A stretch of 64,000 nt of DNA from Hybos culiciformis (GCA_964007475.1 OZ023273.1:23671557-23735556), one strand, 5' to 3'; positions 47,642 to 63,481 are shown, numbered from the stretch's first letter. The notes: generated by a model from the sequence alone, not told the origin. A program made the numbers and translations.

Positions 47642-50600
47642 TCAATAAAAATTAAGTATCTATAAAATGGTTAAATAAATGATAATTTTATGAAAAATTT
47701 TTTATTTCAAAAGAACTGAATGTATATATGTATATATAAAGGTTAAAAGACTTTTATGAATGTAATTGGACAAATTTATTGCTTTCTGTTGTAACGTTAC
47801 TTTTGTCTCGTGTGTAATTTAAAAATTTTATGATTATATGGCAAACATCAGGTAGGTACATACAAATAATAATGCTTTTACTTTCATCGTAAAATTAATG
47901 TAATTTTATATTAAAATACATTATTTAAAATATAAAAAGTTTTAAGGTTTATGGAAAATTTTTTTTATTAAAAAAAACGAGACTAATTTGTTTAAGAAAT
48001 TATTTGTTTTAAGAAATATTACAGATTGTATTGTTTTATAATCATGAAAGCGATTCTAATGTTTCAAAATATTTGTTTTAAAAATTGGTATATAATTATA
48101 ATAATAATAAATCTATAAAAATTAATATGTTTTTTCTTGAAATCATAATTTTGACTATCGTAAATTCTATTTCGTTTCACACTGTTTGTCCTGTGATACG
48201 AAAAAGGTGTAAGTAAAGTAGAATATAAGTTGGAGCTTAAAGAAACAAGAAATTGTAAATTGTATATTTCAAAAATTAAGCCAAATAATAAAAATGTAAA
48301 ATAAATTAAAAATTAATAAAATTTAAAAAATAAAAATAAGGAAGCACAGTAAGTTCTTAAATAAAAAATAAAATTTATCTAAAATAAAAATATTAAAAAA
48401 TTTATGTACATATTATATTTAATATAAGTTATGTACCTACCTACCTAAAATCCTACATATATAATTTAAAAATAAATTAATTATATTAACTTTTATTATA
48501 TTAATTTATTTTTTTTATAATTTTATAATTTCCAACCGAAAACATTTTTTTTTACACATAAAATTCACACATTGTAAATTTTTTCGCGCACTTTTGTTGA
48601 GTAAAAAAAATGCATTTAATGTAGTATATTGAAAGAATACTTAAAATTTATATTGTATATTAATTGGAAATTTTTGTTCCTTACCTACCTGATATCTAAT
48701 TGTAGAACTAAGTTGTTTTTATAGCTTAAAAAGGGGTTTTGTAATTAAAAATCAAATTAAAATAATTTAAAATGTAGGTACATCAAAATGATTTATAACT
48801 TAATAAGATTGCGCTATTCACACATCAAAAATTCATAATTTTGATTTAATCTTTAAAAAAATGTTTTTTTTTTGGTTTTTATTTTCTTTTTTATATACAT
48901 ATTTATATGAATTCGTACAAACATATATGTTGTCTGTTTGGTTCAATGCCAATGCCGGCCATTCATGTTGAACTCTTTATTGTATAAATTATAACTCTGT
49001 TTGAATGCATCAAACCTGATTAATTATGTGAATTTTAAAGAGTTATTGATCTTTGGATCACAAAAACTATGAAAAAAAAAAATCCAAATTCTCTTGAAAC
49101 AGGTAGTGGGTGAAGTTGTGAAAAGATTTTAATTAATTCAAATTATCACTTCGTTAATTTTTTGTAAATAAGGAAATAAAAGTTTTCAACTATGTATGTA
49201 TTATAATTTTTAAAATAAACATTTTAACATTTAATATACTACTTTGAAGAATTTAAAAAATTTTAATTTATTATGTAGATAAAAAATTAAATTTTATAAT
49301 ATATACATAATTAGGCCTTACTAATTTATAAATGTAAAATATAGGAAGATTGATGTACACTCTACAATGTTTGTAGTATAGTTAAAAAACTACTCAGAAT
49401 TCAAGGTACCAAATTTTTGGAAATGTTAATAATAGTATGTCCGGCTGAACATCTCAAAATAAATTTAGATACGATATAAGAGGTACATTTTAAGGGGTGC
49501 AAAACTCGTTTATATGTATACCCGGTGATAGCTACGTATAGCTTAATTTTGATTCTATTCTTTCAATGCTTTAATTTCATTAAAAATTAACATTATTTTA
49601 TAAATTAACTTTTAATTTTCTCAATGATTTTAGAGTTTATGTTATGAATAATATATACATAATAATTCACAATAATATATACTAATATCATTATTCAAAA
49701 TAATATATATACAAGTGTAACCAGTTATTCTCTGTCAAAACAAATTTCCCAATTGAAATCTTGCTGTATATATTCTTCTTCTTTCCTTATTAAGGACCTG
49801 TTTTTATTTTTATTGCATTTACCTATATATTATTGTTTAATATCATGAAAATCATGTAACTTTACCACTTTAGGTTAAAAGAGTTCAAAAACCCTAATAA
49901 ACGCCAACGCTAGCTATTTTCAAGGTTTATTTTGGTAATTTTTTTTTTATTTTTTTATTTTATTTTATAATAATTAATTCATTTGACCTTGAGTGAGAAG
50001 TTATTAAAAAGCGAAAGTATGTAAATTAAATACCAAAATGAAGATAAATGTTGTCTACCATTCATTTTTATGTTATTATTTTTATGCCAAAAATATGATG
50101 GCAAAAAGTACGTGAAATAAAATTACTGTTATTTTTCTTTTTTTAAGTCTATAATGTGAAAGGTTAAGCTTTTAACTAAATACCATAATAATTATATAAA
50201 ATTCGTAATAAATGTATTAGAAATGAAGGCTTAAAGAGTATTTCTATAATTTTTGGATGAAAGAATTTTCCTGATTGTGAATAAGCTTAAGAATAATTGG
50301 AAATCAATTGACGTCATAATATTTTCTAAAAGTGACACAAAGTCAAAATTTAGGGGGCTTAAAGTCAATTAATTTTCTGTTTCTGTTACAAGAATAAATG
50401 TATAAAAATAACAAATTGCTCGTATGCCCTTATCGGAAGTAAATCCCATTATGACACTCCGCCGAAACTAATACTTAAACCGAAAACCTACTTAACATTA
50501 TATCGATTAAATGAGCACTTTGTTATTTACTACTTTGCTAGAAGTCACCAAATAAATAAGGCTTTATGCCCAGCTTACATTATGCTAATTTTTTATCTAT

Positions 50601-53600
50601 TTTTTTTATTACCTGGCAATATTTTTTAGCATCATGAATTTTTATTTTGGTTTAGCAATGTAGTTTCATGTGTCGAGTCTAAGTAAATCTTGTTTAAAAG
50701 ATTCAAATCTATGAATATATGTATACATTTAATAAATTATGTACTAAAGTTTTGATGTGTTAAAATTTATTTAAATTTAAATAATTTAAAATCCCAGTTT
50801 TCTATTCAAAGTAGGTGATACATTTTTTTTGTAACAGTATTTAGTTCAAAAAATACAATATGCATTATTATTGAAGTGATCTGATTCGGTATAATAACCT
50901 AATAACCTTAAATTTAAAAATTTAAAAACATCATCGAATTAATTTTTTTTTTAATGAATTTTTTTTTTAATTGAATATTTTTGTACTTCTTGTAATAAAC
51001 ATAATAATAATTTTTTGACATTTTAAGAGTACTTAACCTAGAAATTAACAAAACCACATACTTGATTAATAAAACCTTTTAGTTGTAAAAAAAAAAATAT
51101 TAAAATAAACAACAAAAAATTAAGTAATAATAATATTATAAAATACAAATTGTTAGTAAAATAAATCTAGAATACCTTTATTTTCTTTTAGTATTGAACT
51201 TTTATAAAAAAGTTCAAGTTCAAAAATTTATAATGTTGTTTTTATAATACATATCAATATATATAAATAAGTAATACATTTATTCTGGATGGAAAATTAA
51301 ATTTTTATGTATATAAAAAAGAAAAGTCTGTCAGCAATAAATATCATAAATTTTTAATTCTTATCCTTTTTTTTTTTCGTTGTTGTTGAAAACTTCACAG
51401 TCTATAATCCCAGAAGATAATTGAAATTATTAAATTTTTGATAATACATTTCAAAAAATTATAAAGTAATACCACTTAGTCATTTCAACATCATTCTGTG
51501 GCACTTCGAGTTAAGATTTTATGATGCCTGATAGATACGATATAAATTTTCAAGTTTCTTGCTTTAAAATCAAAGTTCTTGCAGTGTAACAAAACGTAAT
51601 AGTCTAAGTTATTTTTAATATCAAATTAGTTTAGATGAAAAAAAATTAAGATCTAGCACATAGAATTAGGCCGCAGGACTTCTTTTAGTATAAGTACGAA
51701 TAAACTGAAAAATATATTGTAAACAAATTTATTGTGTTCGGAAGTTCCTTGATTTTTTAACTTCAAAATTTTTTAAAAAATAATTCGAATTTTTGTTAAA
51801 TGATATATAAATTCCAATATATCGTAAACTAAATTAATATAGAATTATGGTCTTATATATATATTATTAATAATTATTAGTAAATCACATATTTTTCACG
51901 ATTCCTTGTATAATTTCAATTTTTTTTTTTTACAGAAGCTTGTAGATTTGGATTAATTGGCTTAATGCTGATAATAGTAGCTGGGCTAATAGTTGTTATT
52001 GATCCAGTGCAAATGATTGTAGAACATGTAAGTTACTCCGTACACATTGACATACATTAATGTCCAGTGTTTATTATTTTGAGTATTATTATATCTAATC
52101 GTAATCATAATTTTTTTTTTTAGAAATTAGAAATGCGACCAGGATCATTAATCTATGAGCTGTGGCGAAAACCTCCTCTAAGTGTTTTTATTAAAGTTTA
52201 TGTGTTCAATGTTACAAATTATGATAGATTTATATCTAATCAAGATAAAAAAATAAAATTAAATGAAGTGGGACCGTATGTGTATCAAGAGTTTTTAGAA
52301 AATTTGGACCCGATAATAAATGAAGAAGAAAATAAAATAACATATCGTCCCAAACGAAGAGTAAAATTTATTAGAGAATTGTCTGTTGGTGATCCAACCG
52401 AAGATAAAATTTCTGTACCTAACATACCATACATGGGTATAACATCAGCTGCTTCAGATTTATCAATGATTGTAGCAATTCCAGTTAGATTATTAATGAA
52501 AAAATTAAATTCACAAGTTATTCTTCGTAATGTTACTGTCCAAGAATATTTTTGGGGATATGATGATCCTTTAGTTCAATTAGCATCAGAAATTATTCCT
52601 AGTGTTATTCATTTTCGAAAATTTGGATTATTGGATAGAGTAAGTTTTTATTAATTGGATGTAGAATACTGCCTGCGATCTGTAATTTCATTTAAAACAT
52701 GTACCTACACTTATAACATCATCTCACTTAAGTCATCTATGAAAATTGAATAAACTATTTCTCTAATTATTATTATTATTTCTTTCATTAAAAAGATGTT
52801 CGATGAGGGTGAAAATATTGTTGAAATGAATTTACCTCAAGATAAATCAATGTTTTCTAATTTTAACAATGTGGATGAAGCTGTGAGTGATCGTTTAGCC
52901 TCACCCGAATATAAAGAAACCGATGTATCAATCAATAAATTTATGAATGCTATTCGCAGTTTAATGCCGAAACAAAAAAAAATGTTTGGTGAATATAAAC
53001 CAAAAATTCGCGATTTTTCAATCAACTCATGGAACGGTGAAAAAGGATTAAAATTTTGGGGCTATAGAGAAGGACATCAAGGGTAAGATTACATGATTTT
53101 AAATTTTTTTTTTGGCAATGGTAAAATTGTTAGTGTACGTACGTATGTGCAGCTAAGTGGGAACCGCTGGCATTTTAATCAAATTGTTATTTTATAAACT
53201 CTGATAACGACAAAAGTATTTCAGTTCCACTATATCCATTTTATTTTCATTTTTACGAATTGAATCAAAAACAATTTTCAATCATTTTCAAATTTATAAC
53301 TTTTGTTTATTCAAAAAGTTAGAAAAATAAATTTACGGTCTGAACTATATAATATGTTCTTTTTTACTTTCAAATTTTGCTATATACATTAAATAAAAAG
53401 CTTTATGTAAATTTTGTACATTTTTCCATTTTTATTGATTTTAAATTTTTTATTACCATATAGACACACATGTACATTATTTCCGTTTATGTGATGAATA
53501 ATTACCAAAAGGGTTAAAATTGAAAATGTATATATTTTATAGTTTGATACTTTACATTTATAAAATGTGGGAGGTCGTATGACGATCTAACAAAATTATC

Positions 53601-56600
53601 CTAGTCAGTTTATCGAAACTCAGCATCAAGCTAACAAATTTCCTAAAGGCCTAAATTTCATTGCACTTTTGATTGGAATACAATTTTCCTGAATCTTCTT
53701 GATAATCCATAAAAAGAGAACTAACTTACGAAGGACTCACAAACTCCACTTAAAAATCTTATAAAAAAAATTTCCAAAACTTTGTTAAAATATTATTTGT
53801 CAAAACTACTTGCCGTGTAATGTAAATTGTGAGCAATCTTTTTTTTTTGATTCAGAACTCGTCTCAATATTATGTTCATTCATTTTTGTATCAATCTAGT
53901 GAAGAAACAAATAAATAACATACATATACTAAATTAAAATGTTAGTCTTTTCGTTACGTTGTAAATTTTTTTTTGTTTTATTGTTGTATTTTTTATTCTA
54001 TACCTTTTCAGCTTCAAATTGGAAATAATCATTTTCAAAATGGAAATAATCATTTTCAAAATGGAAATAATCATTTTCAAAATGGAAATAATCATTTTCT
54101 AAATGGAAATAATCATTTTCTAAATGGAAATAATCATTTTCTAAATGGAAATAATCATTTTCAAATTGGAAATAATCATTTTCTAAATGGAAATAATCAT
54201 TTTCTAAATGGAAATAATCATTTTCAAATTGGAAATTAATTTTAAAATAGTAAGGTAGCAAGCCAGATACGCTCAAAAAGTGTTTCAAGTTTTTTATTAG
54301 TTGCATCTTTGCCAAAAAGTGCAATATACAAAAAAAAAAATTTTTGTTTAAAAAAATGTCGTTCATTGAGAAGTGGGAACCTAATAATGTTAAAAAGAAA
54401 ATTTGTGTGTTTACACAACAATGTGGTGGGGATTGGAGAGCGCTCACAAAAACTTTAGGAGTGAAAACGACATTATATAGGTGGGTTAATGGATGGAAAG
54501 TTGTTTTATAAAGCACAAATTTGCTTTTTAACATTATCAGGTTCCCATTTCTTAATATACGACATTTTTTTAAACAAAAAATTTTTTTTTTGTATATTGC
54601 ACTTTTTGGCAAAGATGCAACTAATAAAAAACTTCAAACACTGTTTGATCGTATCTGGCTTGCTACCTTACTATTTTAAGATTAATTTTCATTTTGAAAA
54701 TGATTATTTCCATTTTGAAAATGATTAATTCCATTTTGAAAATGATTATTTCCATTTTGAAAATGATTATTTCCATTTTGAAAATGATTAATTCCATTTT
54801 GAAAATGATTATTTCCATTTTGAAAATGATTAATTCCATTTTGAAAATGATTATTTCCATTTTGAAAATGATTATTTCCAATTTGAAAATGATTATTTCC
54901 AATTTGAAGTTGAAAAGGTATAGTTATTTAAATTCAATAATAGCTTAAATTCTAATTTTAATTCAAAATAATATACCCTTAGTAAAAATATTATGATTTT
55001 CAATAAACAGAAATACTGAATGCAACACATTACGTGGAACTTATGATGGTACATTGTTTCCCAGAAATATTAGTAAAGGAGAAAAATTTCGTATATACCG
55101 AAAAGCTTTTTGCAGAACATTACCAATTGTTTATTCACATCCTGGTAAGTAATTTTTGTTTATTTTTTTTTTATGATGTTACCATAAAAAGTTGAAAACA
55201 TTTTATATACAACTTACATGTGTACATATGTAAAGATAAAATGTATATTATACATTATAAATGTAATAAAAATATTTTGAATGAAAAATATAAAATATAT
55301 TAAATATTATTGGAAAGGAATGAGTGAAACAATCTGAATAAATTCTATCTGGTTGAATTTAATAATTTAAAATAATTTACATACAATTTATATAAGCTTA
55401 AATCATGTATTTATATTTATTAATATATATTATGACTTTTTGTTTTGGTAATTTCCGTTACTGCGTTATATACTAGTTAAAATGCCAAATAAATATTGAA
55501 ACTGGAAATATTTAATATGACATTATTTCATAAATTGTTGATAGTAAAATTAAATTTATGATTGTAGTTTAATATTGAGGACAATAAAGAATTTATTATA
55601 TCTTTTTATTTTTATTCAGGATGATCATTCTATATTTTTTTTTCTTCTTATTTTCAAGTAATTTTCCATTAATCGACTATTTAGAGTAGACTATAGTCTA
55701 GACTATAGAGTAGACTATAGTCCTCTAAAATCAACGATTACCGAATGGACTCTATTATTGTTGTTCTAAGAACGTTATTGATTTTGATTATTAATTTAAA
55801 TTCGAATTATTTTTAATTTTATTCTATTTATTTATCTATTTATTTTAGGAACAGTTGATGGTGTCGACGCATATTTTTTTAAATTAGCAGATGATGCATT
55901 TGATAGTGACTCAGATGATCCTCAATCATCATGTTTTTGTCCTGACGGTGTTTGCTTAAAAAAGGGTCTAGGGAATATAACACCTTGTTATTATAGTAAG
56001 TTTTTCGAAATTAGCTATTTATTGATAGTTGTATAGCTAAAATTGATTTGAAAATTTTTGTTCGAAATAATTTTTTTTTGTCGCAACAATAATGTTATTT
56101 TCCATGTTTTCCATGATTGGAGGATGTTATTATTATTTCCTAACAAATCTTTTTATATTTAGATATACCAGCGGCGATATCATTTCCACATTTTTATAAT
56201 GCTGATCCAAGTCTAATAAATAATATTGATGGTTTGAGTCCCAGTGAAGAAAAGCATGGTTCAGAAATAGTTTTGCAACCGGTAAGAATAAATACACTTC
56301 AAACATATACGTAATGTTTAGATTTAATTTTAAAATATTAATTTATTCCCACGAATATTTAAAATTTTAATTTATTGAAAATAGTATAAACTAGATTTTA
56401 TATTACAGACGTACCTGTTATCTGCGAGTGTATACAAAATTTGCAAAAAAAAAAAAAATACATATATAAATATCTAATTTTTAAAAGATCTTGAAATAAG
56501 AGTCTGAAAGAATTTGTATTTCCTGTTCGGAACTTAAAATGCTAAAATAATAATAATTATGTATACTTACAAAAAAAAAAATAAATTAATTAATGTTTTG

Positions 56601-58821
56601 ACTACAAAATGTCATTCATAATATTTTCATGTTAATTAAATATTAGTAATTTAATTAAAATTTATGATACCTATATTTTTATTGCACATTCATTCAATAT
56701 TATTATCTCTCATTTTTTAATTTACTTTATACAAACAAAATTAAAAAATAATGCAAGCGCATTTAATTTATTTTATAGGAATTAGAAAAAGAAAGTTGCA
56801 AAATGAAATTAATTAGAAGATAAGGAAGTTTATTTATAAACTAGCAATTAAAGTACGAATAATATAAATAAAGTACAATAGTGTACAATAACGTTTCAAT
56901 AAAATAATTAGTTTCTTTAAAGTATTTTTCCGTTAAAATCAGTTTATCTATTTATTTTCCTTATTTATCGTCTACACTAGATTTATCGTCTAGTCTAGAC
57001 TAATCTAGACTCTTCATAACTTTCTTCACTTGGTTAAGTCAAAAATTGAACGAGAACTATTAAGAATCAATAAAATAAAACCTCGATGTTCTCTCAGTCC
57101 CGACATTATTTTGGGTAGCGAGTTTTCCCAGTTTACACCCAAAAAAAATTTCTTAACGTGAATTTTTTTGTTTTAAACAAATAATAACGAATAGCAGAGT
57201 GCAACATGAATAGTCCAGTGCCCGGAGTTTTTGAATATATTTTATCACTATTAAGTTAATATATTTACGAAAGGTTTATGTCAGTTATAATTATTAGAAA
57301 AATTATTTCAAATTCCAAACTAAGGAAATCAGAAAAACAATGTTTATTAATTTTTTTTTTAATAAAAAACTGATAACATTAATTTATTTATAAAAAAAGG
57401 GAGCGCGCTTCAAAAATAATATACAGATTTAATAAATTTCACTTTCTATTATCTTTTCTAAGTTTCAAGTTAAATATAGAAAATAAATTATTTGATTAGG
57501 TAATAAAAATTATTAATGATGTTTTGTAAAATGAAATTATAATCAAAATATTTTTAAGCAAACCATCGAGTGGTCATATTTTTTAAACAATTGCATAACT
57601 AAAAAACAAGTTACATTAAATTTTTTATTAAACATTTAAAAAATCTATAATCTATGTATAATGGTTAAATAACACTTTGGTGATAATTTGTATATTTTGT
57701 TACTGACATTTTTCTTGCTGAAAGTTAAATAAGAAGATAATTGAAATTGTGGAGTTAAATCATAGCACATTTCGCTAATTGACAGTTTTAATTATATAAT
57801 AATATTACTTTTTTAGTCAGAATTTACGTCATAAAGTCGAATATAAAAATGTCAAATTAAAAAAACCAACAACTTATACTTTTATGTATCTATATTAGAA
57901 ATTAGAAAAATTTTATGTATTATATGTATATACATATAAATAGTTTAGCCCAGAGTCCAAAATCAAAATAAATTTGTTGATTTTTTTTTTTACCAATAAA
58001 AGGAATAAAAATTTAAGAAAAAGTTTTTCAAATAAAAAAAATAAAATCAGAGAACTAAATCTTTAAGAAATGGAATTTAGATAAAAAAAAAATTATTTTA
58101 GTTTTTAGAATTTTACTTTTTATACAGAAGAAAAGTTTTTATTTTTTTTTTTGAATTTAAATGAAATTTTTATGAACTTAACATTTTTGGGTTTCAAATT
58201 GGAAACATATATTATTTGGAACTTTTAAAAAAATTTCTGAAATTTTTTTAATTTAATTATAAATAAAGTTAAGAATAACTTATTGTTTTGAAACAATTAT
58301 TTATATTATCTATTTTAGCAACTTGGTGTTCCAATGAGAGTACACTCTAGATTTCAATTAAACTTATTAATGAATGATATAAAATTTAACGCGGACATAA
58401 AGCCATTTAAAAATACGGTACTTCCAATCATTTGGCTGGAAATAGTAAGTATGAAATTTTGAGAATGAAAATATATAAGAAAAATAATTACAATTTAATT
58501 AACTTTTATTTCTTTATTTTCTCTGTTTCTTCTCAGGGAGTTGAAAGTCTTACTTCAGATTTACTTTTATTACTTCAACTGCTTTTTAATATAGCACCAT
58601 ATATACAAATTTGTATTATGATCATATTAATAGCTGGTGGAATATCAACAATATCATTTAGTTTATTAATGTTAATTTGGTTGCCTAGACATGTTGAAGA
58701 GTTTCGTATTAAAACATGGGAACTTCGAAGATATTCAGCAATGATAGTATTCCCATTACTGGGAAAACAAAATTATTTTAAAAGTGAAAAATATCTTGAA
58801 GTAGAAGAAAATATTTCGTGA
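39528..58821 (+). CDS. CD36-family scavenger receptor class B protein
   Basis: Nine exons splice in phase to 579 residues: 39528-39561, 51936-52027, 52124-52639, 52796-53082, 55011-55144, 55849-55995, 56163-56281, 58319-58444 and 58537-58821. CD36 proteins are two-pass membrane receptors with a large extracellular or luminal loop that binds or transports lipids and lipoproteins. A short cytosolic N-terminus (MRFFNRKADRTKACR) precedes membrane segment 1 at residues 16-38. The family block follows: LWRKPPLSVFIKVYVFNVTN, GPYVYQE, FWGYDDPL and GKEGLKFWGY-type sequence. Then come a Cys-rich segment (SCFCPDGVCLKK, ITPCYYN), PHFYNADPSL and a C-terminal segment at about 507-534. Sites for N-glycosylation (NVT, NVT, NIS, NIT) are present. 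The 12.4-kb intron 1 and the fold-back element in intron 4 are notable. I cannot say which insect subfamily it belongs to. Confidence 0.92.
41101..41287. mobile_element. 187-bp inverted-repeat element related to the 28576 MITE
   Basis: The left end begins CATAAATTAAGTATAATAAG and the right end, read inward, CATAAATTAAGAATGTATAA. Further pairing covers TACTGTAGAACAAA/TACTGTAGTACAAA and TTTTGTGC. The first 13 bases closely match the CATAGATTAAGAA ends of the element at 28576. No convincing target duplication remains, so this copy is probably older. Confidence 0.65.
42476..42828. mobile_element. 353-bp MITE with CATAGCCTACATTAG ends
   Basis: Both ends, read inward, begin CATAGCCTACATTAGTGTGG and continue GATACAA; pairing fades after about 40 bp. 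TTTTGCA occurs on both sides (42469-42475 and 42829-42835) if one unpaired base is allowed at the right end, suggesting a 7-bp target duplication. There is no coding frame. Confidence 0.75.
47579..47639. repeat. (TA)n microsatellite, about 30 units
   Basis: An uninterrupted TA dinucleotide run of about 60 bp in intron 1 of the CD36-family gene. It is self-complementary and should be highly length-variable. Confidence 0.95.
54009..54235 (+). repeat. 21-bp minisatellite, left arm
   Basis: About eleven copies of AAAATGGAAATAATCATTTTC. Variants differ at one or two sites (AAAATGG, TAAATGG, AAATTGG) and alternate irregularly. Each unit contains a partial palindrome (GAAATAATCATTTTC). Confidence 0.95.
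54356..54511 (+). pseudogene. 51-codon frame in the fold-back element, probable N-terminus of its transposase
   Basis: ATG to stop gives MSFIEKWEPNNVKKKICVFT followed by GGDWRALTKTLGVKTTLYRW. The second half reads like a helix-turn-helix DNA-binding domain (W-x-x-L-x-x-x-LGV ... Y-R-W-V), as found at the N-terminus of many transposases. It stops after VNGWKVVL, so no catalytic part exists. The right arm, on the minus strand, carries a diverged copy of its first 20 codons (MSYIKKWEPDNVKKQIC) that soon ends. Both look like copies of the 5' end of a larger, absent parental gene. Family unknown. Confidence 0.55.
54690..54905 (-). repeat. 21-bp minisatellite, right arm
   Basis: These are inverted copies of the left-arm unit, again about eleven. 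They include a private variant (AATTAATTCC in place of AATTATTTCC on the plus strand) that is absent from the left arm, so the two arrays have evolved partly independently. Confidence 0.95.
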
Positions 58822-61254
58822 TCAATTCAAATAGTAAATTTTGCTGTTAAAACTGCTGCCATAATAATGTTTCAAAATTTGTTTTTGAATGATCTTTCTA
58901 TAACGTATAGTTTGATATTAATTTTGAGAAGCTTACATAAGTCAGGATATCTATAGAAATAATATTTATTAAATTTATAAATATGTATATAATATGTATA
59001 AATGTATATGCATATTTGTACATCAGAAAACTTTCGAAAAAAACTTAAAATAATGTTGACTGATTTATGTTTCCTATGTATTATCGGTAAATATATATAT
59101 TTATATGTTATACGATTGTTAAGTTGGAAAATTGATATACAGATCGACTGCTTAAGTTTTCATAGTAGTATCAACAAAACAAAGTTTAAATGAAATTAAA
59201 AAAAAAAGTTCAATTACAAGTCGGATAGAATTTATAGCATTAAATAAAGAAAAGTCCACATTAATATGCATTTGAAAGGTTTAAAGTTAGATACTGTACA
59301 TGTGTATTTATAAATTTTGTTTTGCTTTTCCAGATTTTGAATTATACTAAATAAAAAAAAAAGGAAATATGTTGACTTTCAAAACTTATAGTAAAAATGG
59401 ATTTAAATCATTCGATAATGTATTATTTATGTTGAACTTCTTGAATTAATTACTTATTGGAGCACGCACAAATGCACAATGGAAGAAATAATATTTTTAA
59501 TAGTAAATTTTTATATAAATTTAGTTTCAAACATAAACTGAGGAATTTTCTGTAAACATGTAACTTGAGATTATAGTTTTTAATTTTAAATAATAAAGAC
59601 TGTGAAAGCATTGCATTAAAAATGCTTCTGTATGTGAATTAATATAAAATCTTTGCATTTTATAATATTAAGCTTCATTATGAGTTTTCTACTAGAATCA
59701 TTATATACATTTATTATTATAGGGGAGTTGTTAATTAGTTTAAATAAAATTCTGAAAATGTATGTGACTAAAACTGATGTTTTTGTATATAAATCAATAC
59801 GTACATTTTATATATTAAGTCAGTAGTATATAATCAAATAAATTTAATATATTTTTAAATATTTAAACAATCTTAAAATTTTATTATTCATAATTTTTTT
59901 TCATCTACTTCAAAAAACAAAAATTTGAATGATGGTTCTTTAAATTTAATGCAATGGTGTTGTTGTCTATTAGATTTTTTTTTTAATTTGTACAATTTAA
60001 ATAAAATTTTTTTAAAATTTATATTTTAATAAAAATAAAAATATAATAAAATTTTAAATGCTGAATTATGAATTTTTGAGGAAAATTATAATTATATTAT
60101 ATTTTTTGTTACTTATACTCGAATGAGAATATCTTATTAAATATGTATGTGAATTTATACTAACTGTGATATAAATTTAAGATGGGTTAGGTCTTACATT
60201 GTTTCAAGGTAATAGAGAAATTTGTAAGCAATAATTATATTGTAAATACCCTGAAATTATTATATTTAATATTAAGGTAATAATAGATATGTATATTATT
60301 ATTGATTTTTAACGATATTTAATAAAAATAAAAACAATTTGATCAATGAAATAATGACAATAATTTTAAAATGATTTATTTCTTTATATTTTTTCAAGGA
60401 AATGAACCAAAACGATATCTGACTTTATTTATCAATCTTTCAATTATTTAACAAACTCAATCGCAATACGTTCAAAGCTTTTACTCTTTGTTTTAGTATA
60501 TTTATGATGTTAGCGAAAACTTTCAGATGGATTATATAAATATAATGTACAAATAATGAATACAAAGAATTTATATTTTAGTATTAATTGTTTTTATTGT
60601 TTCAACGAAAGAAAATACATTGTACAGTATTAAGAAAAAATATATAAAATGGCTACTTCATTTAAAATCATTAAAAAAATTCTAAGCAATAAAATATGAT
60701 TTATAGATGTTTTTTAAAAATTATAAATTTCAAATATATAATAATATCAAATTTTAGTATGAAAAAAACGGACTGTATTTATTTATAACTTATAGTTTTA
60801 TATGAGGGCGGCAGGAAAACACTAATTTATTTAATAATTGATAAAACGTATGGATCTATAAGGTGTGAAAGTACCCGTGAAAATATTTTAAACGACATAA
60901 TTAAAGTTCTAACCTACTTAAAAATCTTATTTTATTTAAATGGCATAAGAACATAACAATCAAAAATACTCAACAAAGTTTACATAACAATATCACATTA
61001 ATCAAAAATAATAATATAATTTAATAAAATTTGGTAACCAATATATACGTTTTATACACCAAAATAAAAATTTAAATAAATTTGCATAATTTTATGTAAA
61101 TAAACATGAACTAGAGCATAAATAAATTTAAATTAAATAAATAGATAATAATTTCTGTATAAAATATAAATCTATTATACATATAATATACGTCTGATAT
61201 AAAAGGTACATATGGTGTGGTATCTACATATTCTTGATATTTGAATGTTTTTTT
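58822..61254. other. 3' flanks of the convergent CD36-family and protease genes
   Basis: AT-rich with many AATAAA hexamers on both strands. No coding frame with recognisable content. It presumably holds both 3' UTRs. Confidence 0.5.

Positions 61255-63481
<2,227 letters not shown>

Larger units (their letters stand above)
39562..51935 (+). other. 12.4-kb first intron of the CD36-family gene
   Basis: The donor AGAACA|A-gtaagt and acceptor tttttacag give a Lys codon split after its first base, matching in phase. The interior is AT-rich with two inverted-repeat elements (41101-41287 and 42476-42828) and several AT microsatellites. I see no nested gene. Large first introns often carry enhancers, but nothing specific can be read here. 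Confidence 0.7.
53998..54923. mobile_element. Fold-back transposon with minisatellite arms, 926 bp
   Basis: It lies in intron 4 of the CD36-family gene. The outer ends CTATACCTTTTCA(G/A)CTTC are inverted copies of each other, and TTATT flanks both (53993-53997 and 54924-54928). Each arm then holds about eleven 21-bp repeats and about 120 bp of matching single-copy sequence (AGTAAGGTAGCAAGCCAGAT and its complement). Each arm ends with the start of a small frame (54356 forward; its diverged mirror copy near 54570 on the minus strand). The central unpaired part is under 150 bp. This is the architecture of Drosophila Foldback-type elements, in which inverted arms carry internal tandem repeats. 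The exact edge and the 5-bp duplication are uncertain because the flanks are low-complexity. Confidence 0.82.

Noticed and set aside
53998..54923. Regular short repeats resembling a CRISPR array
   Set aside because: The units are contiguous without unique spacers, occur in two inverted arrays, and sit in a eukaryotic intron.
53973..54948. Frames with NGNNHFQ, MEIIIFK and HLENDYF heptad repeats on both strands
   Set aside because: They are by-products of the 21-bp minisatellite, whose unit is a multiple of three and so stays open in every frame that lacks a stop. No start context or homology supports a protein.
55681..55735. TAGTCTAGACTA-type palindromes here, and similar ones near 56980-57012
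   Set aside because: Short, mutually inconsistent repeats of TAGACTA. They are curious but have no boundaries or partners suggesting an element.
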